Below, piece after piece: positions 27,878-36,106 of a DNA stretch of 54,228 bases. This stretch comes from Dehalococcoidia bacterium (GTDB taxonomy: Bacteria > Chloroflexota > Dehalococcoidia > Lucifugimonadales > Lucifugimonadaceae): NCBI GenBank assembly GCA_026421215.1, contig JAPKBN010000009.1, positions 1 to 54,228 on the forward strand. The letters are read 5' to 3'. Both the position numbers and the translations under genes were made by a program. Each line of letters opens with the position of its first letter. Position 1 is the first letter of the stretch. The notes below the pieces were generated by a model. It worked only from the letters and a program-made list of their open reading frames with translations, was not told the DNA's origin and did not search any database.

Positions 27878-28906
27878 ATGGCCAGTGAAGTAGAACAACT
27901 CGAATCCGGATTACCACAGGACGGGCACCGTGCAACAGATGGGTTGTCCGGCCCTGTTGTGCTTGGGGAAGGCGACTTCAAGTACGAGGTTTCCGGCAAG
28001 AATTGGGGACAGCTTCCCGACGACTGGAACTACAAAGAAGCCACCTCCGTAGCCGTCGATGCGACCGACCGCATCTACGTCTTCAACCGTGGGACATCGC
28101 CAATGATCGTATTCGACGCCGATGGCAATCTGGTGGACCACTGGGGCGAGGGCGAGTTCAGCAACCCGCATGGCGTGACCGTGGCTCCGGACGGCAACAT
28201 TTTCACGGTCGATAACGGCGACGGAACTGTCAAGAAATTCACGCCGGACGGCAAGTTGTTGATGACGCTTGGAGAAGCAAATAAGCCCAGCCCGCCAATG
28301 AGCGGTGTGCCATTCAGCGTTCCGACACATGTCGGGGTGGACAAAAAAACAGGCGAGTTTTACGTCTCAGACGGCTACTCGAACGCCCGTGTCCACAAGT
28401 ACTCGCCGGAGGGCAAGCACTTGTTCTCATGGGGCGAATCGGGCACTGGAGAGGGTCAGTTCAACATCGTCCACAACGTCGAGACCGACAGCAACGGCTG
28501 GGTTTACATCGCTGATCGCGAGAACCACCGTATCCAGGTGTTCAGTTCGGAAGGCAAGTTCGAGACCCAATGGGTGAACCTGTCCCGCGCCGCCTGCCTG
28601 TACATCGACACCCGTGGCGACCGGGACCTCGTGTACATCGGAGAGTACTTTGCCGGGATCTCGAGCAACGACACCGGCACCGATCTCGGGCCGCGAGTCA
28701 CCGTGATGACCACCGACGGGAAAGTGCTGTCCAAAGTGGGCACCGAACCATACGGCTCGCAGACCGGACGCTTCTTCTCGCCGCACGGCATCACCGTGGA
28801 CTCCAAAGGCAACATCTATGTGGCCGAAGTGTCGCACAGCGATTACGGCAGTGGCTGGGACATTCCGGCAGAGTTGCGGTCGATGCAGAAACTGGTGAAA
28901 GTTTAG
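27878..28906 (+). CDS. NHL-repeat beta-propeller protein
   Basis: 342 residues from ATG 27878, with GAGAGG about 8 bases upstream; the frame opens further upstream without homology. Repeated blade units such as NPHGVTVAPDGNIFTVDNG, VHNVETDSNGWVYIADREN HRIQVF, and SPHGITVDSKGNIYVAEV are typical NHL repeats, as in the lyase domain of peptidylglycine amidating enzyme. No signal peptide is visible, so it is probably cytoplasmic. It may be a lyase, a lactonase-like enzyme or a scaffold. Context favours a small-molecule enzyme of the catabolic island. Confidence 0.85.
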   Translation: MASEVEQLESGLPQDGHRATDGLSGPVVLGEGDFKYEVSGKNWGQLPDDWNYKEATSVAVDATDRIYVFNRGTSPMIVFDADGNLVDHWGEGEFSNPHGVTVAPDGNIFTVDNGDGTVKKFTPDGKLLMTLGEANKPSPPMSGVPFSVPTHVGVDKKTGEFYVSDGYSNARVHKYSPEGKHLFSWGESGTGEGQFNIVHNVETDSNGWVYIADRENHRIQVFSSEGKFETQWVNLSRAACLYIDTRGDRDLVYIGEYFAGISSNDTGTDLGPRVTVMTTDGKVLSKVGTEPYGSQTGRFFSPHGITVDSKGNIYVAEVSHSDYGSGWDIPAELRSMQKLVKV

Positions 28907-28966
28907 ATCACCATCCCCTCGATACGTTTTGGCCTCTCTCTCGGGAGTGATGGGGCAAGTTAGACG

Positions 28967-28992
28967 GTCATCCCGAGTGTAGTCGTGGGATC
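28967..28992 (+). repeat. Partial TCATCCCGAG repeat copy
   Basis: GTCATCCCGAG then a diverged core and GGGATC. It lies in the convergent spacer between the NHL and sulfatase genes. Confidence 0.45.
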
Positions 28993-29102
28993 AATACGCG
29001 TGGTCCGTCGACCAAGATGAGGGGGAAGGACCCTACGAGAGCCCCAGGGTGGTTGGGGAAACTCTGGCTCTAGCTTCCTTTCGGGGGAGTCGCGCCCCGC
29101 CA

Positions 29103-30554
29103 TCACCCCCGCTCTGACTTGTCGTACTCGGCGTAGATGTATGGGTGTTCCGGATCGTAGTGGGTGAGGGTCTCCGGGTTGTCTACACGTGCCGCCAGAC
29201 GGATGTTTACGCCAGCCACCCCGGTCGCCTCGTCACCGATGTCCACGCGGCACGCCTGTGCGAGGGCTGACAAATCTGCCACGATGTCCGGGTAGTTGTC
29301 GTACACGTTTGTTGTCTCGCCGATATCGGACTCAAGATCGAACAAGCCTGGAACGGTCCCCGCGTTTTCGTCTATGACTGCCTGGCTAACAACGCCTGTC
29401 TGCTGGTGTGCTCGTAGCTCTCTGGAGACGTGAAGCTTCCATTTCCCCTTCCTCACGGCTTCAAGGCGATTACCCATGTAGTAGAAGAACGTGTCCCGGG
29501 GAGGCGTAACGTCATCACCCGTGAACATGAGTGAGGAAATATCTGTACCGTCGATAATCCGGTCCTGCGGCACATCCGCACCACTAATACCGGCCAGCGT
29601 TGGCAAGAAATCGATCGATGACGTGATATCACTACGCACCACACCGGCGGGAATTTTTGATGGCCAGCGCATGATGCACGGCACCCTGAGTCCCCCTTCC
29701 CAGGTCGTTCCCTTGATGCCACGAAGTTCGCCATTGCTGCCGCCCTGATCCTGCATGCGCGAGCCGTTGTCACTTGTGAAGATGACCAGAGTGTCCTCGT
29801 CTAACCCCTGCCGTTTCAGCTCATCCATCAGGACCTCTGTCACCCAGTCGACTCCGGCAACACATGCACCGTAATCGCCGTTTTCCGAGGCGTTGACCAT
29901 CGGCTCCGGCGCGTACAGCGGCAGATGCACGTACATGTGGGCGAAGTAGAGGAAGAAAGGCCCTTCCTTGTTTTCTCGAATGAAGCGGACGGCCTCCTCG
30001 GCATAACGCTCGGTCAGCGCCCGCAGATCTGGCTGCTCCTGAACCACTTCCCTATCCCGGATTAGCGGCAGTGGCGGTCGGGCTCGGAGGCGCTCAATGC
30101 GTTCGGGGTCTGTCGTCATTGGGTCGTCGACCTGCCGACCCATGTCGTTGCTGTACGGCAGCCCGAAGTAGCTGTCGAATCCATGTTGAGTCGGAAGGAA
30201 CTCCGGCTGATCGCCACAATGCCATTTCCCGATCATCTTAGTCGTGTAACCGACTTCGCTCAGTGCGCCGGCTATGGTCGTTTCGTTCGGGTTCAGGCCC
30301 ATGGGGTCGCCGGGCATCAGCACCCAACCGCCGTCAAAGTCGCCGAAATCGATTCGGGGTGGGTAGCAGCCTGTAAGCATCGCCCCACGGGATGGTGAAC
30401 AGACCGGCGATGCGACGTAGAAGTCAGTGAATCGCATTCCCTCGGTGGCCATTTTGTCTATGGCCGGGGTCTTGTTGATCTGTGAGCCGTATACGCCCAG
30501 ATCGCCGTAGCCAAGATCATCGCAGTTGATTAAGACGATGTTCGGTCTGCTCAT
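29103..30554 (-). CDS. Type I (formylglycine) sulfatase, arylsulfatase A-like
   Basis: 483 residues. The N-terminus PNIVLINCDDLGYGDLG gives the Asp12-Asp13 metal ligands. The signature CSPSR, starting at Cys52, is the C-x-P-S-R site oxidised to formylglycine. FTSDNGS supplies further ligands. It hydrolyses sulfate esters, marine polysaccharide or aryl sulfates being likely. No signal peptide is seen, so the enzyme is probably cytoplasmic and would act on imported small sulfate esters. The maturation enzyme is not in the window. Starts at ATG 30554; convergent with the NHL gene. Confidence 0.94.
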   Translation of the reverse strand: MSRPNIVLINCDDLGYGDLGVYGSQINKTPAIDKMATEGMRFTDFYVASPVCSPSRGAMLTGCYPPRIDFGDFDGGWVLMPGDPMGLNPNETTIAGALSEVGYTTKMIGKWHCGDQPEFLPTQHGFDSYFGLPYSNDMGRQVDDPMTTDPERIERLRARPPLPLIRDREVVQEQPDLRALTERYAEEAVRFIRENKEGPFFLYFAHMYVHLPLYAPEPMVNASENGDYGACVAGVDWVTEVLMDELKRQGLDEDTLVIFTSDNGSRMQDQGGSNGELRGIKGTTWEGGLRVPCIMRWPSKIPAGVVRSDITSSIDFLPTLAGISGADVPQDRIIDGTDISSLMFTGDDVTPPRDTFFYYMGNRLEAVRKGKWKLHVSRELRAHQQTGVVSQAVIDENAGTVPGLFDLESDIGETTNVYDNYPDIVADLSALAQACRVDIGDEATGVAGVNIRLAARVDNPETLTHYDPEHPYIYAEYDKSERG

Positions 30555-30685
30555 TGGGTCTCTTTTCCGGTAGTTGTTCCGTGTCGTAACGATTGCGGAT
30601 GATACAGGGCTTCGGTGGGGGCGCGTCGCGTGATTGAGTGAGTGGCGTTCTCCCCGATCCCTGTTTTCAAAGGGCGACTTGCTAC

Positions 30686-30717
30686 GTCATCCCGAGCGAA
30701 GCCGAAGGGCCTTTACC
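30686..30717 (+). repeat. Best-preserved TCATCCCGAG repeat copy
   Basis: GTCATCCCGAGCGAAGCCGA followed by AGGGCCTTTACC. It is used here as reference for the copies at 19495, 27449 and 28967. All are intergenic and within the catabolic island. Confidence 0.6.
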
Positions 30718-30734
30718 GCGTGATCTTTGACGCA

Positions 30735-30769
30735 GAGAGACTATCTGCGGGATGCAGACTGAGTCTCTC
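30735..30769. repeat. Two-part hairpin downstream of the nitroreductase gene
   Basis: GAGAGACT (30735-30742) pairs with AGTCTCTC (30762-30769), and inside it TCTGC (30744-30748) pairs with GCAGA (30754-30758) around a 5-base loop. It lies about 55 bases past the nitroreductase stop. There is no T-tract, so a terminator or mRNA 3' stabiliser is only a guess. Confidence 0.4.
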
Positions 30770-30823
30770 GAAGTGTCCCTAGGGAATAACCTTGTTCTCG
30801 ACCCGAGCGCAACGCTGTGGTTC

Positions 30824-31423
30824 TCACAGCCAACTGGCGCAGTGGTCGAGGCCCTTTGGCTGACGGTCCGGCACGTTGGCGGGGTAGCCAATAAACAGCG
30901 CGCCGACAATGTCCCATGAAAGGTCTGCACCGATGAGCTCTGCCAGATCCCCTGGTTTGGTCGCTTTTCCAGTCGACCATCCAACGCCGAGGCCTTCTGC
31001 GTACGCCGCCAGGGACAGGTTCATCACAGCGCAACACACAGCGGCGTAGTTTTCGCGCGTGACTTCCTCGTTGGCCCCGGGCACCGAATAGACGTAAATG
31101 AATGAAGGGCTATCAAGGATTTCGCGCTGTGCCGATTCGGCCGATTTCTTGCGGGTGGCTTGATTGGGGTTCGGGATGTTCTCGAGCGTCCAATCGTGGA
31201 TCAATTGGGCGACCTCGACGCGTGTCTTATCACCACGCTGCAGCACGATAAATCGCCATGGATCTGTGATCCGGTGATTTGGCGCCCAGGTGGCTGCCTC
31301 GATCACGCGTTCCAGGACATTGCGCGGCACAGGCGTGTCAAGAAATTCGCGCACGGTCCTGCGATTTCGGATCGCCGTTAACACGGGATTATCGGCCGGA
31401 TGGCTCACATCGTTATTGATCAT
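30824..31423 (-). CDS. Nitroreductase family protein
   Basis: 199 residues from ATG 31423. The FMN-binding signature NRRTVREF is at about 19-26, and TWAPNHRITDPWRFIVL and EGLGVGWSTG follow. It reduces nitro, quinone or enone groups, or acts as a dehalogenase/BluB-like enzyme, with FMN and NAD(P)H. A TTG at 31471 would add 16 residues. It stands on the minus strand between the second enolase paralogue and the sulfatase. Confidence 0.9.
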   Translation of the reverse strand: MINNDVSHPADNPVLTAIRNRRTVREFLDTPVPRNVLERVIEAATWAPNHRITDPWRFIVLQRGDKTRVEVAQLIHDWTLENIPNPNQATRKKSAESAQREILDSPSFIYVYSVPGANEEVTRENYAAVCCAVMNLSLAAYAEGLGVGWSTGKATKPGDLAELIGADLSWDIVGALFIGYPANVPDRQPKGLDHCASWL

Positions 31424-31533
31424 ATGATCTCGCTTGTGAAGATTCTCCGTCTCGTCGGCGTTTATTCCCAACTTTGACTCATGATGGACCGAGAGTCTCA
31501 GGACGCGGTGTCGTGCCTTAGGTGGGTTCCCAT

Positions 31534-32697
31534 CTACAGGTTTATTGACGAGGCGATCACTTTTTCTTCGTCTAGATCGAATCCCAATCCTGGTTTGTCG
31601 GTCAGGTGGATGGCTCCGTCTTTGATGACGTACGGCTCTTGTAGAAGGTTGTTGTGGGCCGGGATTAACGACTGGGCATGCTCGAGTCGGTAGAAGTTGG
31701 GGACGGTGCTCATCACGTGCGCTGCAGCGATAAGCTCGATTGGGCCGCCGGGCACGACGTGAGGCGAAATGGGGATGTAGTACGCCTCAGCCATGGTCGC
31801 GATCTTCTTGATCTCTGAGATACCGCCAGTCCAGACGGTGTCCGGCATGATGTAATCGGCTACTCCGGTCTCGAAGACCTGCAGGAAGTCCCAGCGCGTG
31901 AAGAGTCTTTCGCCGATGCAGATGGGAGCGTTTGTCTTGTCCCGGACTTGCTTGAGGGCTTTTGTGCCCTCGGGCGGGAGTGGTTCTTCAAACCAGCCGA
32001 TATTTGATTGCTCAAACAGATTGTTGGCCAGTCGGATGGCGGTCGGGACGTTGTAGTGGCCGTGCGCGTCGATCAGGATTTCGAACTTCGGCCCGACGAC
32101 CTCACGAACGGCGGCGACGATGTCGTAGCCCTGCTGTTCGCCCGCCTCGCTGATCTGCCCATCCTGGTACATGGTGTGATAGGGCAGCATTTCCTTGAAC
32201 GGGTCCAGTTTGCATGCCTCATGTCCAAGGTCTATCAGGTTCTTCTGGGCCGCGACTGCGTACTCTTCCGGCGTTTCGCAGCCTTGGAACCAGACGTTGC
32301 AGTAGAGGCGCACCGGGTCGCGGAATCGGCCTCCCAGCAGGTCGTATATCGGCATCCCCGCGGCTTTGCCCTTGATGTCCCATAGGGCGATGTCGAAGCC
32401 GGCGACAAGGCTTGTGCCAAATCCACGGGAGCCGAGGTAGCTGAAGTTGCGGTAGATCTTGTGCCACAGCCGTTCGATGTCGGCTGCGTTTTCGCCGATC
32501 AGGGATTCTGACGCCAGCTTCACGGCCTCAACCATCACAGGGCCGCTTCCTCGCGCCTGGACGCCAGATTCGCCCCAGCCCGTGATGCCCTGATCAGTTT
32601 CGATCTTCACGAAGAGCCAGTTCCAACCGAGGCTTTTGTTGGCCCCGCTCATGGTGTCGTTGGCTACGAGGTACGGGGTGATTTTGGTGATCTTCAT
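31534..32697 (-). CDS. Enolase-superfamily acid-sugar dehydratase-like protein, paralogue 2
   Basis: 387 residues; the same fold, length and active-site layout as 24563-25726. The metal motif LIDAHGHYNVPTAIRLANN, WFEEPLPPE, CIGERLFTRWDF and PISPHVVPGGP are all present. The two proteins differ mainly in the N-terminal capping domain loops that choose the substrate (NDTMSGANKSLGWNWL here), so a different sugar acid is likely. It lies 171 bases downstream of paralogue 3 on the same strand. Confidence 0.92.
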   Translation of the reverse strand: MKITKITPYLVANDTMSGANKSLGWNWLFVKIETDQGITGWGESGVQARGSGPVMVEAVKLASESLIGENAADIERLWHKIYRNFSYLGSRGFGTSLVAGFDIALWDIKGKAAGMPIYDLLGGRFRDPVRLYCNVWFQGCETPEEYAVAAQKNLIDLGHEACKLDPFKEMLPYHTMYQDGQISEAGEQQGYDIVAAVREVVGPKFEILIDAHGHYNVPTAIRLANNLFEQSNIGWFEEPLPPEGTKALKQVRDKTNAPICIGERLFTRWDFLQVFETGVADYIMPDTVWTGGISEIKKIATMAEAYYIPISPHVVPGGPIELIAAAHVMSTVPNFYRLEHAQSLIPAHNNLLQEPYVIKDGAIHLTDKPGLGFDLDEEKVIASSINL

Positions 32698-32868
32698 CGA
32701 TGGCTCCGAGGCCCACTAAGGGGAGGTCGTTTCTGGGATGGTGGCCCGCGTCCGGCCGGGTAGATGCGGGAGGTCGCCGCAGAGGGTACTCCTGCTGGCC
32801 CGGATTTGGGGTGAGGGACGCGCGAAAAGAACAGTCTCAGACGATCCAGCATGGTCAGTGGAACGTGC

Positions 32869-34014
32869 CTACACCGCCCGGGAACGCAACTCTTCCTCGT
32901 TCATCTCGTAGCCAAGCCCGGGTTTCCCGTTGAGCTTGATGACTCCGTTGGCGATGTCCATAGGTTCTGAGAGCAGCATATTTTGCAGAGGGATCGCGCG
33001 CATCCCGTGTTCCTGCCGGTAGAAGTTAGGGACGGTGGTCATGGCGTGGGCCGAAGCGATAAGCGAGAGCGGGCCTGACGGGACGGCATGTGGCGAAATT
33101 GGGATGTAGTGCGCTTCCGCCAGTGATGCGATCCGCTTTATCTCGGAGATGCCGCCAGACCAGATGGTGTCTGGCATCACGTAGTCGACAAGACGGTCTT
33201 TGAACAGAGGTACGAAGTCGAAGCGTGTGTAGAGTCGTTCCCCGACGCAGAGCGGGGCGTTTGTGTGTTCTCGTACCTGTTTCAGGGCCTCAAAGGACTC
33301 TGGTGGCACTGGTTCTTCGAACCACGCAATGTTCGACTGCTCGTACAGATTGTTGGCGAGCCTTATAGCGGTTGGGACATTGAAATGGCCGTGTGCGTCG
33401 ATAAGGATTTCGTGCTTCGGCCCTACAACTTCTCGGATAGCGCTGACAATATCGTAGCCCTCCTGCTCACCCTCGGGCGAGATCTGGCCGTCGGAGAACA
33501 TGTGATGTGTCGCCGTCATTTCCCTGAACGGGTCGAGCTTCAGCGCGGTGTGTTTTTCAGGGAGAACCCGTTCGCGGGCCGCCCGGGCGTAGTCATCTGG
33601 TGTCTCGCACGCCTCAAACCATGAGTTGGCATAGAGACGGACTTCATTGCGGAAACGACCGCCGAGGAGGTCGTAAACTGGCCGATTTGTGGCTTTGCCC
33701 TTGATGTCCCACAGCGCGATATCGATACCTGCGGTCATGGCCGTTGGAAGCCCGCGGGAGCCTAGATAGCTGAAGCGTCGGAACATCTTGTGCCAGAGAC
33801 GCTCTATATCGGCCGGATCTTCCCCGACAAGGTCCGGCGTGATGAGATCGATCGCCGTCTTGATAAGCGTGTTAGAGCCGGCTCCGGAGTTGGTGGCTTC
33901 TCCCCAACCGCTGATCCCCTCATCTGTGTCGACTCGCACGAACAGCCATGTTCTTCCCGGGCCGACGATTTCGGCCGGGTTGATCTCGAAAATCTCTATA
34001 CCGGAGATTTTCAC
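32869..34014 (-). CDS. Enolase-superfamily acid-sugar dehydratase-like protein, paralogue 3
   Basis: 381 residues. IDAHGHFNVPTAIRLANNLY, WFEEPVPPESFEALKQVR, CVGERLYTRFDFVPLF and PISPHAVPSGP show the same D-x-H, Glu, Glu, His active site as the other two copies. The starting GTG (34014) overlaps the TGA of the upstream MazG-like gene (GTGA), so the two are translationally coupled. The N-terminal cap differs again (EIFEINPAEIVGPGR), implying a third substrate or stereochemistry. Confidence 0.92.
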   Translation of the reverse strand: MKISGIEIFEINPAEIVGPGRTWLFVRVDTDEGISGWGEATNSGAGSNTLIKTAIDLITPDLVGEDPADIERLWHKMFRRFSYLGSRGLPTAMTAGIDIALWDIKGKATNRPVYDLLGGRFRNEVRLYANSWFEACETPDDYARAARERVLPEKHTALKLDPFREMTATHHMFSDGQISPEGEQEGYDIVSAIREVVGPKHEILIDAHGHFNVPTAIRLANNLYEQSNIAWFEEPVPPESFEALKQVREHTNAPLCVGERLYTRFDFVPLFKDRLVDYVMPDTIWSGGISEIKRIASLAEAHYIPISPHAVPSGPLSLIASAHAMTTVPNFYRQEHGMRAIPLQNMLLSEPMDIANGVIKLNGKPGLGYEMNEEELRSRAV

Positions 34015-34466
34015 GATCGGCCCCTCGATTCAGGCCGCGGAGAATCTTTCCGGCCGATGCGCGTCACTTTGCCGGATAAGGAGTGTTTGAAGTGAGACTT
34101 TGTGGTCTTAGCGACGTTTTTTTCAGTCACCGCATTCATGCCGCTCAGTCCAACGGCGCCAAGTTGCTCCATGTGGCCAAGAGCCACAAAAAGAACATCT
34201 GCCGCTTCCTCAGCCATAGCTGCTTCATCGAATTCGGAAACTGGTCTTTCAACCTCTTCCTTTAACTCGCGCACCTCTTCATCCAGCATAGGGGTGCGTT
34301 TGATGATCACCTCTAGCGGCGTTCCCGGCTCCAGCGCCCAGCGCTCGTGAAAGTCGTACACCTCTCCGGCGAGGCGTGCGGCGGTATTCACGAACCGTTC
34401 TCGGTCCGGTTGGCCTATTAAACCTGTTTGTTCGCGCGTGCTTGATGGGTCCGGCGATTTCGGCAT
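34011..34466 (-). CDS. MazG-like nucleotide pyrophosphohydrolase domain protein
   Basis: 151 residues from ATG 34466, with GGGGGAG about 4 bases upstream; the frame opens further upstream. The E-x-x-E ... E-x-x-D metal-binding pattern is seen in EEVRELKEEVERPV and EEAADVLFVALG. Members hydrolyse (d)NTPs or phosphoribosyl-ATP. The protein starts with a charged, Pro/Ser-rich tail. It ends in a 4-base overlap with the third enolase paralogue, an unexpected partner. House-cleaning or substrate-linked pyrophosphatase are both possible. Confidence 0.8.
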   Translation of the reverse strand: MPKSPDPSSTREQTGLIGQPDRERFVNTAARLAGEVYDFHERWALEPGTPLEVIIKRTPMLDEEVRELKEEVERPVSEFDEAAMAEEAADVLFVALGHMEQLGAVGLSGMNAVTEKNVAKTTKSHFKHSLSGKVTRIGRKDSPRPESRGRS

Positions 34467-34569
34467 GTGCTCCCCCGGAGGTTCTTGTTCAGCCGGATGA
34501 CTGGAAGGAAGTATCCACCCTGTGAGCACCCAAAGTGCGCGTAGCGTAGATCAGTAGAACCGGAGGATA

Positions 34570-34607
34570 CCGCCACCCGCCCTGGCTGGCGAGGCGGGCG
34601 AGGGCGG
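34570..34607. repeat. GC-rich hairpin in the spacer downstream of the phosphodiesterase gene
   Basis: CCGCC (34570-34574) and CCCGCC (34576-34581) pair with GGCGGG (34593-34598) and GGCGG (34603-34607). On the minus strand this lies 115-150 bases past the stop at 34723. No clear T-tract, so its role as a terminator is uncertain. Confidence 0.4.
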
Positions 34608-34722
34608 AAATGTGAATATGCTCAGGTATCTGGCACCTAAGAATGACATCAGGAATGCATCGCACGGCATAGGTCCAATCCACAATCAGCACCCTCCAGA
34701 GGCTTGAAACGAGTGGGTCTGA

Positions 34723-35940
34723 CTAGTCGGCAATGATCAACGGGATGCGAACCTCGTCGGGGGATAACCCGGAATGGTGGGACACGAGACGTGACATATC
34801 CGGGCCAACGGAGTTAGCCGCTGACCATGCGAAAACGGCCGTGCTCATGCATATAGCGATGTAGTCACCCATGCGATCACGCGTTCGAGCGGGAATAACT
34901 CCGGGCCCAAGCAGTTCAAGGCTTTCGATCTCGTCCTGAGTGAGGAGGACTACATCGTCAGGTATCCGATCGGCATACGCGTCAGCAAATCGGTCAATAG
35001 AGTCTTCGCGCACGTGGTAATAGTTGACTCGCGCGTCACCGGATGGGGTGTGCCGGAGCATTAGGCCTAGTTCGTCCTCTTCCCGGATGAGGATCGGATC
35101 TGGTGGGAACGCATCCAAATGTCCGTGATCGGCGCTGATGACAAGCTTCGTCGCATCTGGCTTGTCTCGAGCAATGCGTTCCAGACCGCTGTCCACATCG
35201 GCGAGCGCGGCGCGCGTTGATGCGCTACCGACGCCGCTTGTGTGAGCCGCTGAATCGACCTGCGGGAGATACAGGTACGTATAGGTGGGGCCGGAAGCCT
35301 CCGAGAGTCTTGTCAACGTCGCATCTACCCCTTCGGCAATCGAGCCGTAGCCCCTACGGATGGCCTTCCCAAGCGAATATCCGGAATAAACGCTGTGGGT
35401 GAGATGGACCGGCAGAATACCGACGGCGCTTCTGTCGAATGAGGAAATCCTCGACGGAAGAGGAAATACTGCCTCCGCGCTTATGCCGTGCTCCGAGAGT
35501 GGCGCGCCGGTAACCCGATTGATAAACGGGAGCACCGTCGCAGGCCCGGGGATTTCTGTGAAGTGCGTCCACCAGCCTATCGCGGCGTGCTCTGACGGCC
35601 AGGCTCCGGTGGCAAGGCTCGTCAACGCCGCGGACGTTGTGGATGGGAAGACGGACCGCAGTTCAAGTGCAAAATTTCGGCGAAGGAATGAATTCTCAGG
35701 AAGCGTCTCTAGCAACGTCATTCCGAGCCCGTCGACGACGACGAACACGATGTGTTCCGACGCGCCGATCAACTTACCGATCATGGCTTCGGAACCGATT
35801 CCGGCAGGAATAGTTCCGTCGCCAGAAAGGCGCGCGACCGCACGGGACAGGTCCACGGAGTTCGGGATATCGACCGAAGGACGCAACAGGGTCCCGGTCT
35901 CAAAATTGGCGAGAAGTCGATCCACGTCATTTGTGGGCAT
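34723..35940 (-). CDS. Alkaline-phosphatase-superfamily phosphodiesterase/nucleotide pyrophosphatase
   Basis: 405 residues from ATG 35940; the frame reaches 35985 but that part has no homology. The fold's metal ligands and nucleophile are visible: VVVDGLG (Asp), FPSTTSAALTSLATG (nucleophile Thr), LPQVDSAAHTSG (Asp and His), ISADHGHLD (Asp-His), and a His in VSHHSGL. It splits phosphodiester or nucleotide pyrophosphate bonds using two Zn2+. No signal peptide is evident. Its neighbours do not point to a specific substrate. It is divergent from the acyl-CoA dehydrogenase gene. Confidence 0.88.
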   Translation of the reverse strand: MPTNDVDRLLANFETGTLLRPSVDIPNSVDLSRAVARLSGDGTIPAGIGSEAMIGKLIGASEHIVFVVVDGLGMTLLETLPENSFLRRNFALELRSVFPSTTSAALTSLATGAWPSEHAAIGWWTHFTEIPGPATVLPFINRVTGAPLSEHGISAEAVFPLPSRISSFDRSAVGILPVHLTHSVYSGYSLGKAIRRGYGSIAEGVDATLTRLSEASGPTYTYLYLPQVDSAAHTSGVGSASTRAALADVDSGLERIARDKPDATKLVISADHGHLDAFPPDPILIREEDELGLMLRHTPSGDARVNYYHVREDSIDRFADAYADRIPDDVVLLTQDEIESLELLGPGVIPARTRDRMGDYIAICMSTAVFAWSAANSVGPDMSRLVSHHSGLSPDEVRIPLIIAD

Positions 35941-36106
35941 GGGATGGGATTCTATAGTGGCTACCGAAATTATTGTTATCGCCACAGGCCGGGGATCTGA
36001 TCAGACCGTGATCTAACGCGATGACACCTTGCCGCCCATCCAATTGAGACGCACAATTCCGGGTACGAAATTTCGTTAAATGCATCCAGAGCCAACAGGA
36101 CCAAAA

